From: Archangium lansingense
Lineage (GTDB): Bacteria; Myxococcota; Myxococcia; Myxococcales; Myxococcaceae
NCBI RefSeq assembly: GCF_026626635.1
Contig: NZ_JAPNKA010000001.1
Span: 11,330,501 to 11,394,500 of the forward strand
Length of the DNA: 64,000 nucleotides
Direction of reading: 5' to 3'
Shown: positions 1 to 14,074 of the stretch, in pieces
Layout: each line of letters starts with the position of its first letter
Numbering within the stretch: position 1 is the stretch's first letter
Notes under the pieces: model-generated
Told to the model about the DNA's origin: nothing
The model's database searches: none
The model's input: the letters and a program-made list of their open reading frames with translations, nothing else
Made by a program: the position numbers and the translations under genes

Positions 1-1
1 G

Positions 2-799
2 CTCGGGCTGGACCTCGACTCGGGGCAGCTGCAGCTCGGCGGCGAGCTCTCCGACTCTCCCGACACGGTGGCGGCCTTCCGCGCGCTGGCCTACGTGCCC
101 AAGGACGCGGTGTTCTTCTCGAGCCTCGGCGCGGCCAATGCCTCCGCCTTCCTCGAGCGGCTCGGGAGCCCGGAAGGCAAGAACGCCAAGGAGATGCGCA
201 AGGGGCTCGTGCTCCCGTCCGAGCTGGAGGACTCCCTCACCGACGAGGCCTTCTACGGACTGCTCAGCGTGGAGGACACCCGCTTCAACCACCTGCTCGG
301 CCTGGGCGTGAAGGATGCCGCCGCCGCGAACAAGGCCTTCTCCGCGCTGGCGAAGAACTGGCTGGACACGCCCGAGAAGCAGGACATCGCCCCCGGAGTC
401 TCCGCCTTCTGCAACTCGACCGAGGGGCTGTGCCTCGCGCTGGCGAAGGACTACCTGCTCGCGGCCACCGACCTGGAGTCGCTGACGGCCGCGGTGGAGA
501 CCGGGCTCGGCAAGCGCCCCGCCCTCTCCGACGTGAAGGGCTTCCAGCAGGTGGGCAAGAGCGGTGACGCCCGCTTCCTCACCGCCTACGTGGACACCGC
601 CGGGGCGGCCGATGCCATGCTCACCTTCTTCCGCGCCGTGGGCAGGACCCAGAGCCAGAGCTTCGACACCGGCGACGTGGATGCCAGCGTGGCGCCGCTC
701 TGCGAGGCGATGAAGAAGCTGCCTCCCTATGGGGGTGGGCTCACGGCCGATGGCACCGCCGTGGCCGGCCAGTTCCAGCCGCTGCCGGTGCAGCAGTAG
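2..799 (+). CDS. C-terminal part of a DUF2138/YfaA-like protein (partial, 5' end outside window)
   Basis: The reading frame is open from base 2 to the stop at 797-799, so the gene begins upstream. About 265 residues are visible. They are soluble, with stretches such as PKDAVFFSSLG and QDIAPGVSAFC, and no catalytic motif I recognise. The next gene follows after 11 bp and is a DUF1175 homologue, followed by a macroglobulin, a DUF2135 protein and a DUF2300-like protein. In the E. coli yfa and Pseudomonas mag operons the companion family of these genes is DUF2138 (YfaA/MagA), so the assignment rests on position and general character. A DUF3352-type protein is the alternative. The role is unknown; it is probably periplasmic or membrane-anchored through its missing N-terminus. 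Confidence 0.5.
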   Translation, partial: LGLDLDSGQLQLGGELSDSPDTVAAFRALAYVPKDAVFFSSLGAANASAFLERLGSPEGKNAKEMRKGLVLPSELEDSLTDEAFYGLLSVEDTRFNHLLGLGVKDAAAANKAFSALAKNWLDTPEKQDIAPGVSAFCNSTEGLCLALAKDYLLAATDLESLTAAVETGLGKRPALSDVKGFQQVGKSGDARFLTAYVDTAGAADAMLTFFRAVGRTQSQSFDTGDVDASVAPLCEAMKKLPPYGGGLTADGTAVAGQFQPLPVQQ

Positions 800-810
800 G
801 AGGCCACCGC

Positions 811-6526
<5,716 letters not shown>

Positions 6527-6530
<4 letters not shown>

Positions 6531-7234
6531 ACATCCGGACCTTGCTGTCGCTGCTGACGCTGCTGCTCTGTGGGGCCACCACCGCTTGGGGCAGGGACGC
6601 ACCCAAGGTGACGATCAACACGCCCGCTGGGGGATGGACCTCGAACCGGGTGGCGCGCATCACCGGCTCCATCTCCGATGCGTCGCTGCGCGTCGGCACC
6701 CTCTCCATCAACGGCACCGAGCGGCCGCTGCCCCTGCGCGGCGGCAACTTCGACCTCTCCCTGGTCCTCTCGCCCGGGATCAACGTGATTGAGGTGGCGG
6801 CGACCAACGAGGCGGGCGTCGGCCGCGCCAAGGTGTCCGTGTTCGCCAAGGTGCCGAAGATCGACCTGCGCGTGGTGCTCTCCTGGGACACGGACGGCAC
6901 GGACCTCGACCTCCACGTGGTGGAGCCCTCGGGCGAGGAAGCCTGGTACCAGCACAAGGAGACCGCGAGCGGCGGCTCCCTCGACGTGGACGTGACCACG
7001 GGCTACGGGCCGGAGATCTACACCCAGGCCAACTCCCAGGCGGGCACCTACCAGGTCCTGGTGGACTACTTCTCCGACAATGGCAATGCCCAGACCGAGG
7101 TGAAGGTGGACGTGCTGCTCCACGAGGGCACTGACCGCGAGGAGCGGCACACCTTCCGTCACATGCTCACCCGCACGGGTGGCAAGTTCGAAGTCGGAAC
7201 CTTCGAAGTGAAGGCCGCCCGAGTCGTCCAGTGA
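6527..7234 (+). CDS. DUF2135 (YfaP/MagC-like) secreted protein
   Basis: This 235-residue protein starts at GTG 6527 and overlaps the macroglobulin stop by 4 bp, a sign of translational coupling. Residues 1-22 are a clear signal peptide (MNIRTLLSLLTLLLC...). An Ig-like N-terminal part (residues 27-100, with SINGTERPLPL) is followed by the family hallmark WDTDGTDLDLHVVEPSGEEA near residue 123. That motif is the recognisable core of DUF2135, which E. coli YfaP also carries. No catalytic residues are evident. The protein is probably a periplasmic partner of the macroglobulin. Its stop overlaps the next gene by 4 bp. Confidence 0.85.
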
Positions 7235-9240
7235 CACTCGCGCCGCTCGGGCTGCTGCTGGTGCTCTCCGTGGCCGGGAGCACGCCCGAGCTGCGCACCC
7301 GGCTCGCCGAGCGCGCCGAGGCCCTGCTGCCGGACGAGGATGACGCGGCGGCGGTAATGGACCTGGCCACGGGCGAGCTGGTGCTGGCGCATCACCCGGC
7401 CGTCCTCGCGCGTGCGTTTCCGGCCGGCAGCGTGCTCAAGCTGGCCAGTGCCTACGCGGCGCTCGACACCCACCGGCTGCCGGAGGAGCCGCCGCGCTGT
7501 AGTGGCCGCGCCGAGATTGGAGGCCGGGAGCGGATGTGCTGGATCCGCCCTGGACATGGCCGCCTCGAGCTGACGCGTGCGCTGGCACTCTCCTGCAACA
7601 TCTACTTCTATGCGCTGGGGGACATCCTCGAGGGCGAGGCGTTGCTGCGCGCCCTGCGTGCCTTCGGTCTCGGGAAGCCCACGGGCGCACTGCCGGGTGA
7701 GGAGGGCGGAGTGCTGCCCCAGGCGCTCTCGCGCGAAGACCGGATTCGCGTGGCGGCCGGGGACAGCGAGCGGGTGCAGACAACGCCCCTCCAGCTCCTC
7801 CAGATGGCGGCGGTGATCGCGGGCCGGGGGCAGGCGCGGAGCCTGGGTGAGGTGGGAGGCCGACAGAGGCCGCGCCTCGAGAACGTGGCAGCGGTGGAAG
7901 TGCTGCGCGAGGCGATGCGGCAAGCGGCCGAGAGCGGAACGCTGGAGGCCACGCGGCTGGGGACGCTGGAAGGCGCGGGGAAGACAGGCACCGCACGCTG
8001 GGAGAAAGGCTGGCACACGCACGGCTGGTTCATCGGGTTCGCGCCCTTCCGCGCGCCGCGCTTCGCGGTGGTGGCCTTCGCCCGAGAAGGACGAGGGGCC
8101 CACCAGGCCGCGCAGCCGGGGACGGAGTTGTTGAGCCTCGCGCTCGGAGGCGAGGAGCCCAAGAACATTCCCTGGGAGCGGCCCCCAGGCCACCTGCGCG
8201 TCCGCGTCCTGGAGAAGCTGCGCCCCATGCGCGCCACGGTGATGACCGATGGAGGACGGCTGAGCTGTGACGGGGTGACGTTGGATCTGACGGGTGCCAC
8301 GGCGGAGATTGACCAGGGGCTGTTGGACCTGGGCCGGCCAGACCGGCGCTGCCGTGAGCTCTACGCTCCGGGCGAGGGAGTGGTGGTGCGGCTCGGTGCC
8401 ACCACGCGGCGATACCGGGGAGCGCTGAGGGCCACGGTGATGGATGGTCAGATTGCCCTGTTCAACGAGCTCTCCGTGGAGGACTACCTCCGGGGCGTGG
8501 TGGGCAGCGAGCTGGCCGGAAAGCCGGAGGCGCTCAAGGCGCAGGCCATCGTCTCGCGCACCTATGCCCTCGCCGAGCGTAACCGACATGGTCGAGCGGG
8601 CTACGACGTGTGTGATCTCACCCACTGTCAGCTCTACCGGGGCAGGCAGGACGAGCGCTCCGAGGTGGACGCAGCGGTGGCAGCCACTCGGGGGAAGGTG
8701 CTCTGGGGACGCGGGGTCAGTGAGCCGCTCGCGCCGACCTACTTTCATTCGAGCTGCGGTGGCTCCACCAGCACCGCCGCGAGTGTCTTCGGCTCGTCTG
8801 AGCCATCCAGCGCGGTCGCGGACCGGGTGGGCACGTCCGGGCCCCTGTGCTCCGCATCACCGCACCACCGCTGGCACTTCGAGGTGTCTCGGGAAAAGTT
8901 GGCCCAGGCCTTGGGGATTGCCGCCGAGGGCCCAGCCTTCGAGGTGCTGCGCAGCGACAGCGGAGGCCGAGCACTGGAGGTGCGCGCGTTCGGCGTGCCC
9001 CTGACGGGCGAGGCCTTTCATGCACGCGTGGGCCGTGCGCTCGGCTACCAGACGTTGAAGAGCCTGGCGTTGAGTGGGCGCGAGGTGGGCGGGAAGGTGC
9101 GCTTCGAGGGACGGGGGCTCGGCCATGGCGTGGGGATGTGCCAGTACGGCGCCACGGAGCTGGAGCGGCGCGGGTACAAGTACGAGAAGATCCTGCGGCA
9201 CTACTTCCCGGAGCGCACGATTGGCCAGTCCCCTCCTTAG
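7231..9240 (+). CDS. Transpeptidase-like/SpoIID fusion protein (DUF2300/YfaQ/MagB-like)
   Basis: This 669-residue secreted protein has two peptidoglycan-related halves. The N-terminal half has penicillin-binding motifs in order and spacing: SVLK at 67-70, SCN at 121-123 and KTGT at 251-254. The C-terminal half (about 395-660) is a SpoIID/LytB domain, with SVEDYLRGVVGSEL, LKAQAIVSRTYAL and the closing GHGVGMCQYGA. SpoIID domains are lytic transglycosylases acting on denuded glycan. The combination suggests one protein that can bind or crosslink stem peptides and cut glycan. It starts at GTG 7231, overlapping the DUF2135 stop by 4 bp. YfaQ/MagB is the corresponding operon member in E. coli and Pseudomonas. 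Whether the transpeptidase half is active is not visible. Confidence 0.85.
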   Translation: MTLAPLGLLLVLSVAGSTPELRTRLAERAEALLPDEDDAAAVMDLATGELVLAHHPAVLARAFPAGSVLKLASAYAALDTHRLPEEPPRCSGRAEIGGRERMCWIRPGHGRLELTRALALSCNIYFYALGDILEGEALLRALRAFGLGKPTGALPGEEGGVLPQALSREDRIRVAAGDSERVQTTPLQLLQMAAVIAGRGQARSLGEVGGRQRPRLENVAAVEVLREAMRQAAESGTLEATRLGTLEGAGKTGTARWEKGWHTHGWFIGFAPFRAPRFAVVAFAREGRGAHQAAQPGTELLSLALGGEEPKNIPWERPPGHLRVRVLEKLRPMRATVMTDGGRLSCDGVTLDLTGATAEIDQGLLDLGRPDRRCRELYAPGEGVVVRLGATTRRYRGALRATVMDGQIALFNELSVEDYLRGVVGSELAGKPEALKAQAIVSRTYALAERNRHGRAGYDVCDLTHCQLYRGRQDERSEVDAAVAATRGKVLWGRGVSEPLAPTYFHSSCGGSTSTAASVFGSSEPSSAVADRVGTSGPLCSASPHHRWHFEVSREKLAQALGIAAEGPAFEVLRSDSGGRALEVRAFGVPLTGEAFHARVGRALGYQTLKSLALSGREVGGKVRFEGRGLGHGVGMCQYGATELERRGYKYEKILRHYFPERTIGQSPP

Positions 9241-9931
9241 CGTGGTGCTGTGCGCGGTGCTGGCGGCCGAGGTGCAAGTGGGCGCCACCGTGGTGCGGCA
9301 CGAGGAGGGCGCGGAGACCGTGGCGACGCGAGTAGCGCGGACGCTAGAGCGGGCACGCCAATCCCTGCCGCCCTTCGTGGGGTCGGAGGTATCGGAGGTG
9401 CGGGCCGTACTCTCCGAATCGGTGGAGGCGTTCAGCGCGCGCACTGGCCTGCCCCGCACCGCCGCGGCCGGAGTGGTGGAGGGAGAAGTGGTGCTTCCGC
9501 CGGCGCGAGTGGTGGACCGGATGGAGGACCTGAGTGCGCTCGCGAGGCACGAGGTGGCGCACCTGGCGCTGCTCTCCCATGCGGGGCCAGCGCTACCTCG
9601 CTGGTTCGCCGAGGGATTCGCCTCGGCACTGGTGGAGGCGGGGCCCACCGCGAGTGGGCCGGAGAACTGCCGGGCACTGACGACGGAGTTGCTGGAGGTG
9701 CGCCCGGAGGTGCGGGAGCGAGCCTATGCGCGGGCGGCGGCACTCGCCCGGCGGCTGGCCCGCGAAGCCGGTGGGATGGAGGCGCTGTGGAAGCAGCTCA
9801 GCGCGAAGCCCGATACCCGCACGTTCTGGCAGCTGCGGCTGGGGGAAAAAACGATCCGGGAGCACGCCTGTGAGCCCTCTCCCCCGAAACGCCAGGCCAT
9901 CCCCTCTCCCTCTGGGAGAGGGTCAGGGTGA
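9221..9931 (+). CDS. Secreted HExxH metallopeptidase-like protein (peptidase MA-like)
   Basis: This protein of about 236 residues contains RHEVAHLAL (His110, Glu111, His114) followed by PRWFAEGFA. This is the gluzincin zinc-site arrangement typical of peptidase MA-like proteins. I place the start at TTG 9221, overlapping the upstream stop by 20 bp, because the next residues form a hydrophobic leader (SPLLSVVLCAVLAA). GTG 9242 is an alternative. It closes the macroglobulin operon, so it may be an endogenous partner protease, which is inference. The last residues (PSPSGRGSG) and the stop codon are supplied by a copy of the palindromic repeat at 9900-9934. Confidence 0.75.
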   Translation: MASPLLSVVLCAVLAAEVQVGATVVRHEEGAETVATRVARTLERARQSLPPFVGSEVSEVRAVLSESVEAFSARTGLPRTAAAGVVEGEVVLPPARVVDRMEDLSALARHEVAHLALLSHAGPALPRWFAEGFASALVEAGPTASGPENCRALTTELLEVRPEVRERAYARAAALARRLAREAGGMEALWKQLSAKPDTRTFWQLRLGEKTIREHACEPSPPKRQAIPSPSGRGSG

Positions 9932-9934
9932 GGG
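9900..9934 (+). repeat. Palindromic GEG repeat, copy 1 (3' end of peptidase gene)
   Basis: The arms CCCTCTCCC and GGGAGAGGG flank a short loop and are followed by a tail like GGGTGAGGGT. It lies between two convergent genes and contains the stop codon of the left one. The hairpin may also act as a terminator. Confidence 0.85.
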
Positions 9935-9942
9935 TCTACGCC

Positions 9943-10554
9943 TCACCCCGAGTTCCGCCCGTAGAACCACGCAGTCAGCGCGAGCCGGGGACCGTGAGCG
10001 GGCAGCACCTCGTGCTCGAGGCGCTCGCTGAGGAACACCACGAGCCGATCGAGCGTGGGCTCCACCTCCACCGGTCCGCCCTCCGGATAGATGCGCAGCA
10101 GTCCCCCATGGGCCGGTACCCAGTCGGGATTGAGGTAGTAGAGGGCCGTGACGCGCCGGTTGGATTGGCCGGGGAAGGCGTCGAAGTGGCGCGCGTATCG
10201 CGCTCCGTTCCCTGGGTACCAGGCGAGCTGGAGATCAAACCGCCCGAGCCCCAGGTACGCCTCGGCCGATAGCACCTCGCCGAGCGCGGCGTAGGCATCC
10301 CGCAGCCGGCTGATCGCCGAGCCCTGCTCCTCCTCCTTCACCCAAGTGATGAAGTCGCCGCGCGTGTCCCGGTCCAGCGTGTGGTCCGCGCCCCGGCGGA
10401 TGCCCGCGGGACGCAGCAGGCCCTCCTCGACGCGCGCCTTCGCCTCGGCATGGACAGCCCGAGCCTCCGCCTCACCGAGGAAGGACGCGCGGGTAAACCA
10501 GCCCCGCTCACCGAGTGACTGGATTTCTTCATCCCGAAGGGACAGCGGGCTCAT
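9943..10554 (-). CDS. 2OG-Fe(II) oxygenase (prolyl 4-hydroxylase-like)
   Basis: This 203-residue protein has the double-stranded beta-helix iron-binding pattern: RHFDAF gives His123 and Asp125, LEHEVLP gives the distal His181, and Arg190 would hold 2-oxoglutarate. It lies in the P4Hc (prolyl 4-hydroxylase alpha subunit) group by the layout YPGNGARYARHFDAF...ALYYLNPDW. The substrate is not predictable; free-standing bacterial members hydroxylate proteins or amino acids. No signal peptide is seen, so it should be cytoplasmic. It stands alone on the minus strand, converging with the macroglobulin operon and divergent from the DUF4230 gene. Confidence 0.85.
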   Translation of the reverse strand: MSPLSLRDEEIQSLGERGWFTRASFLGEAEARAVHAEAKARVEEGLLRPAGIRRGADHTLDRDTRGDFITWVKEEEQGSAISRLRDAYAALGEVLSAEAYLGLGRFDLQLAWYPGNGARYARHFDAFPGQSNRRVTALYYLNPDWVPAHGGLLRIYPEGGPVEVEPTLDRLVVFLSERLEHEVLPAHGPRLALTAWFYGRNSG

Positions 10555-10586
10555 GGCTCGGCGAACCCTACCCCACCCTGACTAGA

Positions 10587-11216
10587 ATGGGGCGCATGGT
10601 GCGTCTCCTCTCGCGGGTGTTGCTCGTCCTCGTCGCCCTGATCGCCGGAGCCGTGGGGTCCTTCCTGCTGCTCCGCCCCAAGCCCCCTGCCCTGCCAGAC
10701 ACGCCAGCGCTCGTCACCCGCGTCCGCGAGGTCGCCCGGCTCGAGACGCTCCAGGTGTCCCTCTACAAGAAGGTGGAGTTCTCTCCCGAGCCCCAAGCCA
10801 CTGACGCCCTCTGGAAGGACGTCATCAACTGGGCTCGCTACTCCATCAACACGCCGCGCGGCCGGGCCATCGTCTTCGCCGACGTGCACCTCGGCTATGA
10901 CTTCGGCCAGCTCGATGGCTCCTCGCTGCGCATCCAGGGCACGCGCGTGGATGTGGCCCTCCCCTCCCTCGAGGTGAAGGTGGAGCTCAAGCCCGGTGAG
11001 ACGGAGATCATCGGCTCCAATCTGGACAGCGCCCAGACGACCCTCTTGCTGGAGAAGGCCCGCGAGGCCTTCGAGCGCGAGGTGAAGGGCGATGTCCGAT
11101 TGAAGGAGCGCGCCCGGCGCTCGGCGGAGAACACGCTGCGCGTGCTGTTCCTCTCGGCGGGCTTCCGCGAGGTGAACGTGGTGGATGTGCTGCCTCCTCC
11201 GGCGACTGCGGGGTAA
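10587..11216 (+). CDS. DUF4230 membrane-anchored protein
   Basis: The start is ATG 10587 (or ATG 10596); upstream in-frame codons would overlap the divergent oxygenase gene. Residues 4-28 form one N-terminal membrane anchor (LLSRVLLVLVALIAGAVGSF). The rest is extracytoplasmic, with the DUF4230 pattern AIVFADVHLGYDFGQLDG followed by VDVALPSLEV. The C-terminal half is helical and charged (ARRSAENTLRVLFLSAGF). DUF4230 proteins are single-pass envelope proteins of unknown role. The gene is monocistronic: its left neighbour is divergent and its right neighbour convergent. Confidence 0.75.
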   Translation: MGRMVRLLSRVLLVLVALIAGAVGSFLLLRPKPPALPDTPALVTRVREVARLETLQVSLYKKVEFSPEPQATDALWKDVINWARYSINTPRGRAIVFADVHLGYDFGQLDGSSLRIQGTRVDVALPSLEVKVELKPGETEIIGSNLDSAQTTLLLEKAREAFEREVKGDVRLKERARRSAENTLRVLFLSAGFREVNVVDVLPPPATAG

Positions 11217-11235
11217 CACGGTCGCGGCGGGGCAG

Positions 11236-11270
11236 ACCCTCACCCCAGCCCTCTCCCAGAGGGAGAGGGG
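11236..11270 (-). repeat. Palindromic GEG repeat, copy 2 (inverted)
   Basis: This is the same element in reverse orientation, with the tail ACCCTCACCCC on the left of the arms CCCTCTCCC/GGGAGAGGG. It lies in the 59-bp gap between the convergent DUF4230 and TPR-YtpQ genes. Confidence 0.85.
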
Positions 11271-11275
11271 GCACA

Positions 11276-12523
11276 TCAGAGTGCGGTGAGAGTTCCTCCG
11301 GCGAGCTGGAAGAGACCGGGGATCCCGTCCGGCGCACTGCCCAACCGGTTCAGTGACTCGCACGCGGGCCCGTCCGACTCGCGGCACACCAACGCGAACT
11401 CGCGCCTGCCCAGGTGGACTCGCAGCGGTACCTCTCCCGCGTGCAGCACGAGCCGCCTGCCCTGCTCCCCCGTGAGAAGCCTCGCCGCGTCGTACCCATC
11501 ACCCCCGGCCACCGCCCATAGGCCACTGAAGCTCTCCGCGAGCACCACTTGCCCCTCGTCCAGCACCACCGGCCTCACCGGCGCGGGGTGGGCCTCGAGG
11601 TTGCGCCAGGCCAGTGCGTCCACCGCCTCCGCGGAGAGCCCCGCCGGCCCGAGCGCGTCTCCGGGCAGGTAGTGCACGAACTCCGCGTCCTCCAGTACGT
11701 AGAAGACCGCGAGCCCCGCGGGGCCTGGCCGGTGGAGCGCCCCCGTCGCCTGCGCCTCGAAGCCCCCGGGTCGCAGCACCGGACGCAGCCGAGCCTCCAG
11801 CGAGCCAGCATCCACGGCGGGCCCCGACAGGCCTCCCAGCCGCACCACCATGCCCTGGACGTAGGTGTCCAGGTCCTGCGTACCGTCGCGGTAGGCAGCG
11901 TAGAGCGAGGCCACATCCACCCGCCCCACCTCGCCCGAGGCGAGCTTCACCAACAAATCCTTCCCCTGCCGCCGGCACGCCACTCCGGCCCGGTGCAGCG
12001 CCGCCAGCAGCGCGGCGGTGAACTCCGGACGCAGCGCCTGCACCCGAAGTGCTGGCGGAGGTGGCACGTCCGCGGCCTCCAGCTCCGCCTGGAGCAGCCG
12101 CGCCTCCTCGTCGAAGGGGTCTCTCTCCAGGACGTCCGCCACATACGCCCGCGCCCGCCCGTGCTCGCCCCGCCGCAGCGCTAGCATCGCGAGCACCTTC
12201 TGCGCCTCGGGGTCTCCCGGGTTGAGGATCAGCGCCTCGCGCAGCACCGCCTCCGCGTCGCCCGGCCGCTCCAGCCCGAGCAGCGCCCGCGCCAGCCCCA
12301 ACCGCACCTGCACATCCTGGGGGAAGTCGCGCCGTAGGGTCTCCAGCAGACGCAAGGCTTCGCGCTCCGCACCCGCGTTCACCAACGCGTGCGCCACGGC
12401 CAGACGCAGCGTAGGTCCCGGCGTGTTGTGAGCCGCACCGCGCAGCGCTTCCAGCTCCGCGTCACTCAGGGGCTCGCCTGCCTCCACCCTCCGGCGGAGG
12501 CGCTCCAGGGAAGTCGGGTCCAC
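11276..12523 (-). CDS. TPR-domain protein fused to a DUF1444/YtpQ domain
   Basis: This 415-residue cytoplasmic protein has an N-terminal part (about 20-155) of tetratricopeptide-like helices, for example LRLLETLRRDFPQDVQVRLG and AVLREALILNPGDPEAQKVL. The C-terminal part (about 165-400) matches the YtpQ family layout: a conserved NLEAHP segment, then GDGYDAARLL (compare DGYDASRIL in Bacillus YtpQ) and a closing strand-rich region. YtpQ has no established function. The TPR fusion suggests a scaffold or partner-binding role, which is inference. The gene is on the minus strand, 40 bp downstream of a DUF2378 gene in the same direction. Confidence 0.75.
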   Translation of the reverse strand: MDPTSLERLRRRVEAGEPLSDAELEALRGAAHNTPGPTLRLAVAHALVNAGAEREALRLLETLRRDFPQDVQVRLGLARALLGLERPGDAEAVLREALILNPGDPEAQKVLAMLALRRGEHGRARAYVADVLERDPFDEEARLLQAELEAADVPPPPALRVQALRPEFTAALLAALHRAGVACRRQGKDLLVKLASGEVGRVDVASLYAAYRDGTQDLDTYVQGMVVRLGGLSGPAVDAGSLEARLRPVLRPGGFEAQATGALHRPGPAGLAVFYVLEDAEFVHYLPGDALGPAGLSAEAVDALAWRNLEAHPAPVRPVVLDEGQVVLAESFSGLWAVAGGDGYDAARLLTGEQGRRLVLHAGEVPLRVHLGRREFALVCRESDGPACESLNRLGSAPDGIPGLFQLAGGTLTAL

Positions 12524-12563
12524 GGGGGGAGTCTAGCCATCCGGCGTCCCCGCGCACTCCCCT

Positions 12564-13181
12564 TCACTGCCAGGAGATGTCGTACTCGCTCTCGAGCACA
12601 TCCGTCTGCCGGCCAACCACCTTCACCTTGCTGGCGTTCAACCGCTCGAGCATCGCCACCAGCATGCCCTCGTGGAACGAGGGCGGCATGAAGTCGCGAT
12701 TCATGGTGAAGCGGCAGCACTGGGGCCCCGTCCACCGTACCGAGCGCTCGCCCGTCATCGACATCCGGTAGGTCAACGGCAGGTTGTTCACCAGCCGCTT
12801 CGGCTCGCCACGCACCAGCACCTGCACCGTCCTGCCCGCCTCGGACTCCAGGAAGTCCATGGCCACGCAGTGCCCCATCAACCACAAGGCCTGCTCCACA
12901 TCCGTATGGCGCGCGCCCAGCTCCGGCATCGCCGCCGACAGCATCTGGAGGTGCTGCCGGATGGGGTAGTTGAAGAAGTCGAAGAAGCGCGACTGCCCGC
13001 ACGCGGCGGCGCTGCGCTTCTCCAACGACTCGTCTCCCAACGCCCGGATGGACTTCAGCACACTCTGGAGGAACAACCCGCGCGCGATGTCCTCCGAGCC
13101 CGCAAGCGCCATCCGCTGGCCCCAGAACTGCCCACCGTCCCGGGGCGACACACTCCACGCAATCGCCGCGCTGCCGCTCAT
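12564..13181 (-). CDS. DUF2378 (TIGR02265) family protein, paralogue 1
   Basis: This protein of about 205 residues starts at ATG 13181 (MSGSAAIAW). A farther upstream start would run into the preceding paralogue. Family landmarks are FFNYPIRQHLQM, RWTGPQCCRFTMNRDFMP and the C-terminal DVLESEYDISWQ. DUF2378/TIGR02265 is, as I know it, a paralogous family expanded in Myxococcus and relatives, of unknown function and with no known catalytic residues. No signal peptide is present. It lies 28 bp downstream of paralogue 2 and is probably cotranscribed with it. Confidence 0.85.
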   Translation of the reverse strand: MSGSAAIAWSVSPRDGGQFWGQRMALAGSEDIARGLFLQSVLKSIRALGDESLEKRSAAACGQSRFFDFFNYPIRQHLQMLSAAMPELGARHTDVEQALWLMGHCVAMDFLESEAGRTVQVLVRGEPKRLVNNLPLTYRMSMTGERSVRWTGPQCCRFTMNRDFMPPSFHEGMLVAMLERLNASKVKVVGRQTDVLESEYDISWQ

Positions 13182-13209
13182 TCCCCTGACCCCCCTGGTC
13201 TTCTCATCA

Positions 13210-13833
13210 CTACTGCCAGCAGAAATCACACTCACTGTCGAGCCCCCCCGTCGGCCGGCCACTCACCTTCACATCCCGCCCGCCAAAAAGGCCCAGCGAC
13301 ATCTCCATCACCCCCTCGTGAAAGGGGTGCGGCATGAAGTCACGCTTGAGGATGAACCGGCCACTCCGGGGACCCGTCCACCGAACCTCATACTGCCCAA
13401 AGCTCACCGCCATGCGGTAGGCCACCGGCAGCGAGTACCCCAGCTGCCGCGGACTCTGCGGCGCCAGCGACAGCATCACCTTGCCCGCCCCCACCCGCAT
13501 GAAGCGGTGGGCCACCAACCGCCCCAACTGACGCAACGCCTCCTCCGCATCTCCGTACTCCTCCGCCAACACCGGTAGCGCCGTGCTCACCATCTGGCAA
13601 TGCATCCGCACGGGGTAGCTGAAGAAGTCCAGGAACCGCGACTCCCCGCACTCCTCCACGCAGCGCTTCGCCAGCGAGCCGTCGCCCACCGTGCTCAGCA
13701 CCTCCAACGTCCCGTTGAAGAGCATGCCGCGAATGGTGTCCTCCGACGTCGCCAGACACCTCCGCCGCTCCAATTCCTGCTCCCAGATGTCTGCCTTTTC
13801 CCACCTGGTACGAGCACTGCTGGTCACGGCCAT
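13210..13833 (-). CDS. DUF2378 (TIGR02265) family protein, paralogue 2
   Basis: This 207-residue protein starts at ATG 13833, preceded on the minus strand by a purine-rich AGGGGGAA site. The landmarks match paralogue 1: FLDFFSYPVRMHCQM, RWTGPRSGRFILKRDFMPHPFHEG and DSECDFCWQ at the end. The function is unknown. It appears to be the first gene of a two-gene DUF2378 unit. The gap upstream (13834-14074) is about 240 bp, visibly richer in A and T than the surroundings, and probably holds the promoter, though I see no clear -10/-35 pair. Confidence 0.85.
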   Translation of the reverse strand: MAVTSSARTRWEKADIWEQELERRRCLATSEDTIRGMLFNGTLEVLSTVGDGSLAKRCVEECGESRFLDFFSYPVRMHCQMVSTALPVLAEEYGDAEEALRQLGRLVAHRFMRVGAGKVMLSLAPQSPRQLGYSLPVAYRMAVSFGQYEVRWTGPRSGRFILKRDFMPHPFHEGVMEMSLGLFGGRDVKVSGRPTGGLDSECDFCWQ

Positions 13834-14074
13834 GTGTTCCCCCTTGGCAGCAATCAGCCCAGCTGAGGAATGTCTATCCTAATTGTTTCAGGACTGGCTG
13901 TCAGTAGCCCGAGCCACTCGCGTGCGCTTTGTCCGAGTCGAAACGGCCTGCGCTCCTCCCCTGTCCATCTGTGTTGTGGGATTGCGTTCTCAGCGAACCC
14001 TCAACTCATGTCTGTGAAAGCTTTCAATGCTGCATGGCTTTCCTCGATTACAGCTCTATGCGATTAAAACAGCC

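Noticed and set aside
13870..14067. Small plus-strand frames in the gap between DUF2378 and HAD genes
   Set aside because: They lack a ribosome site and a coding-like composition; the region looks like a promoter-containing gap.
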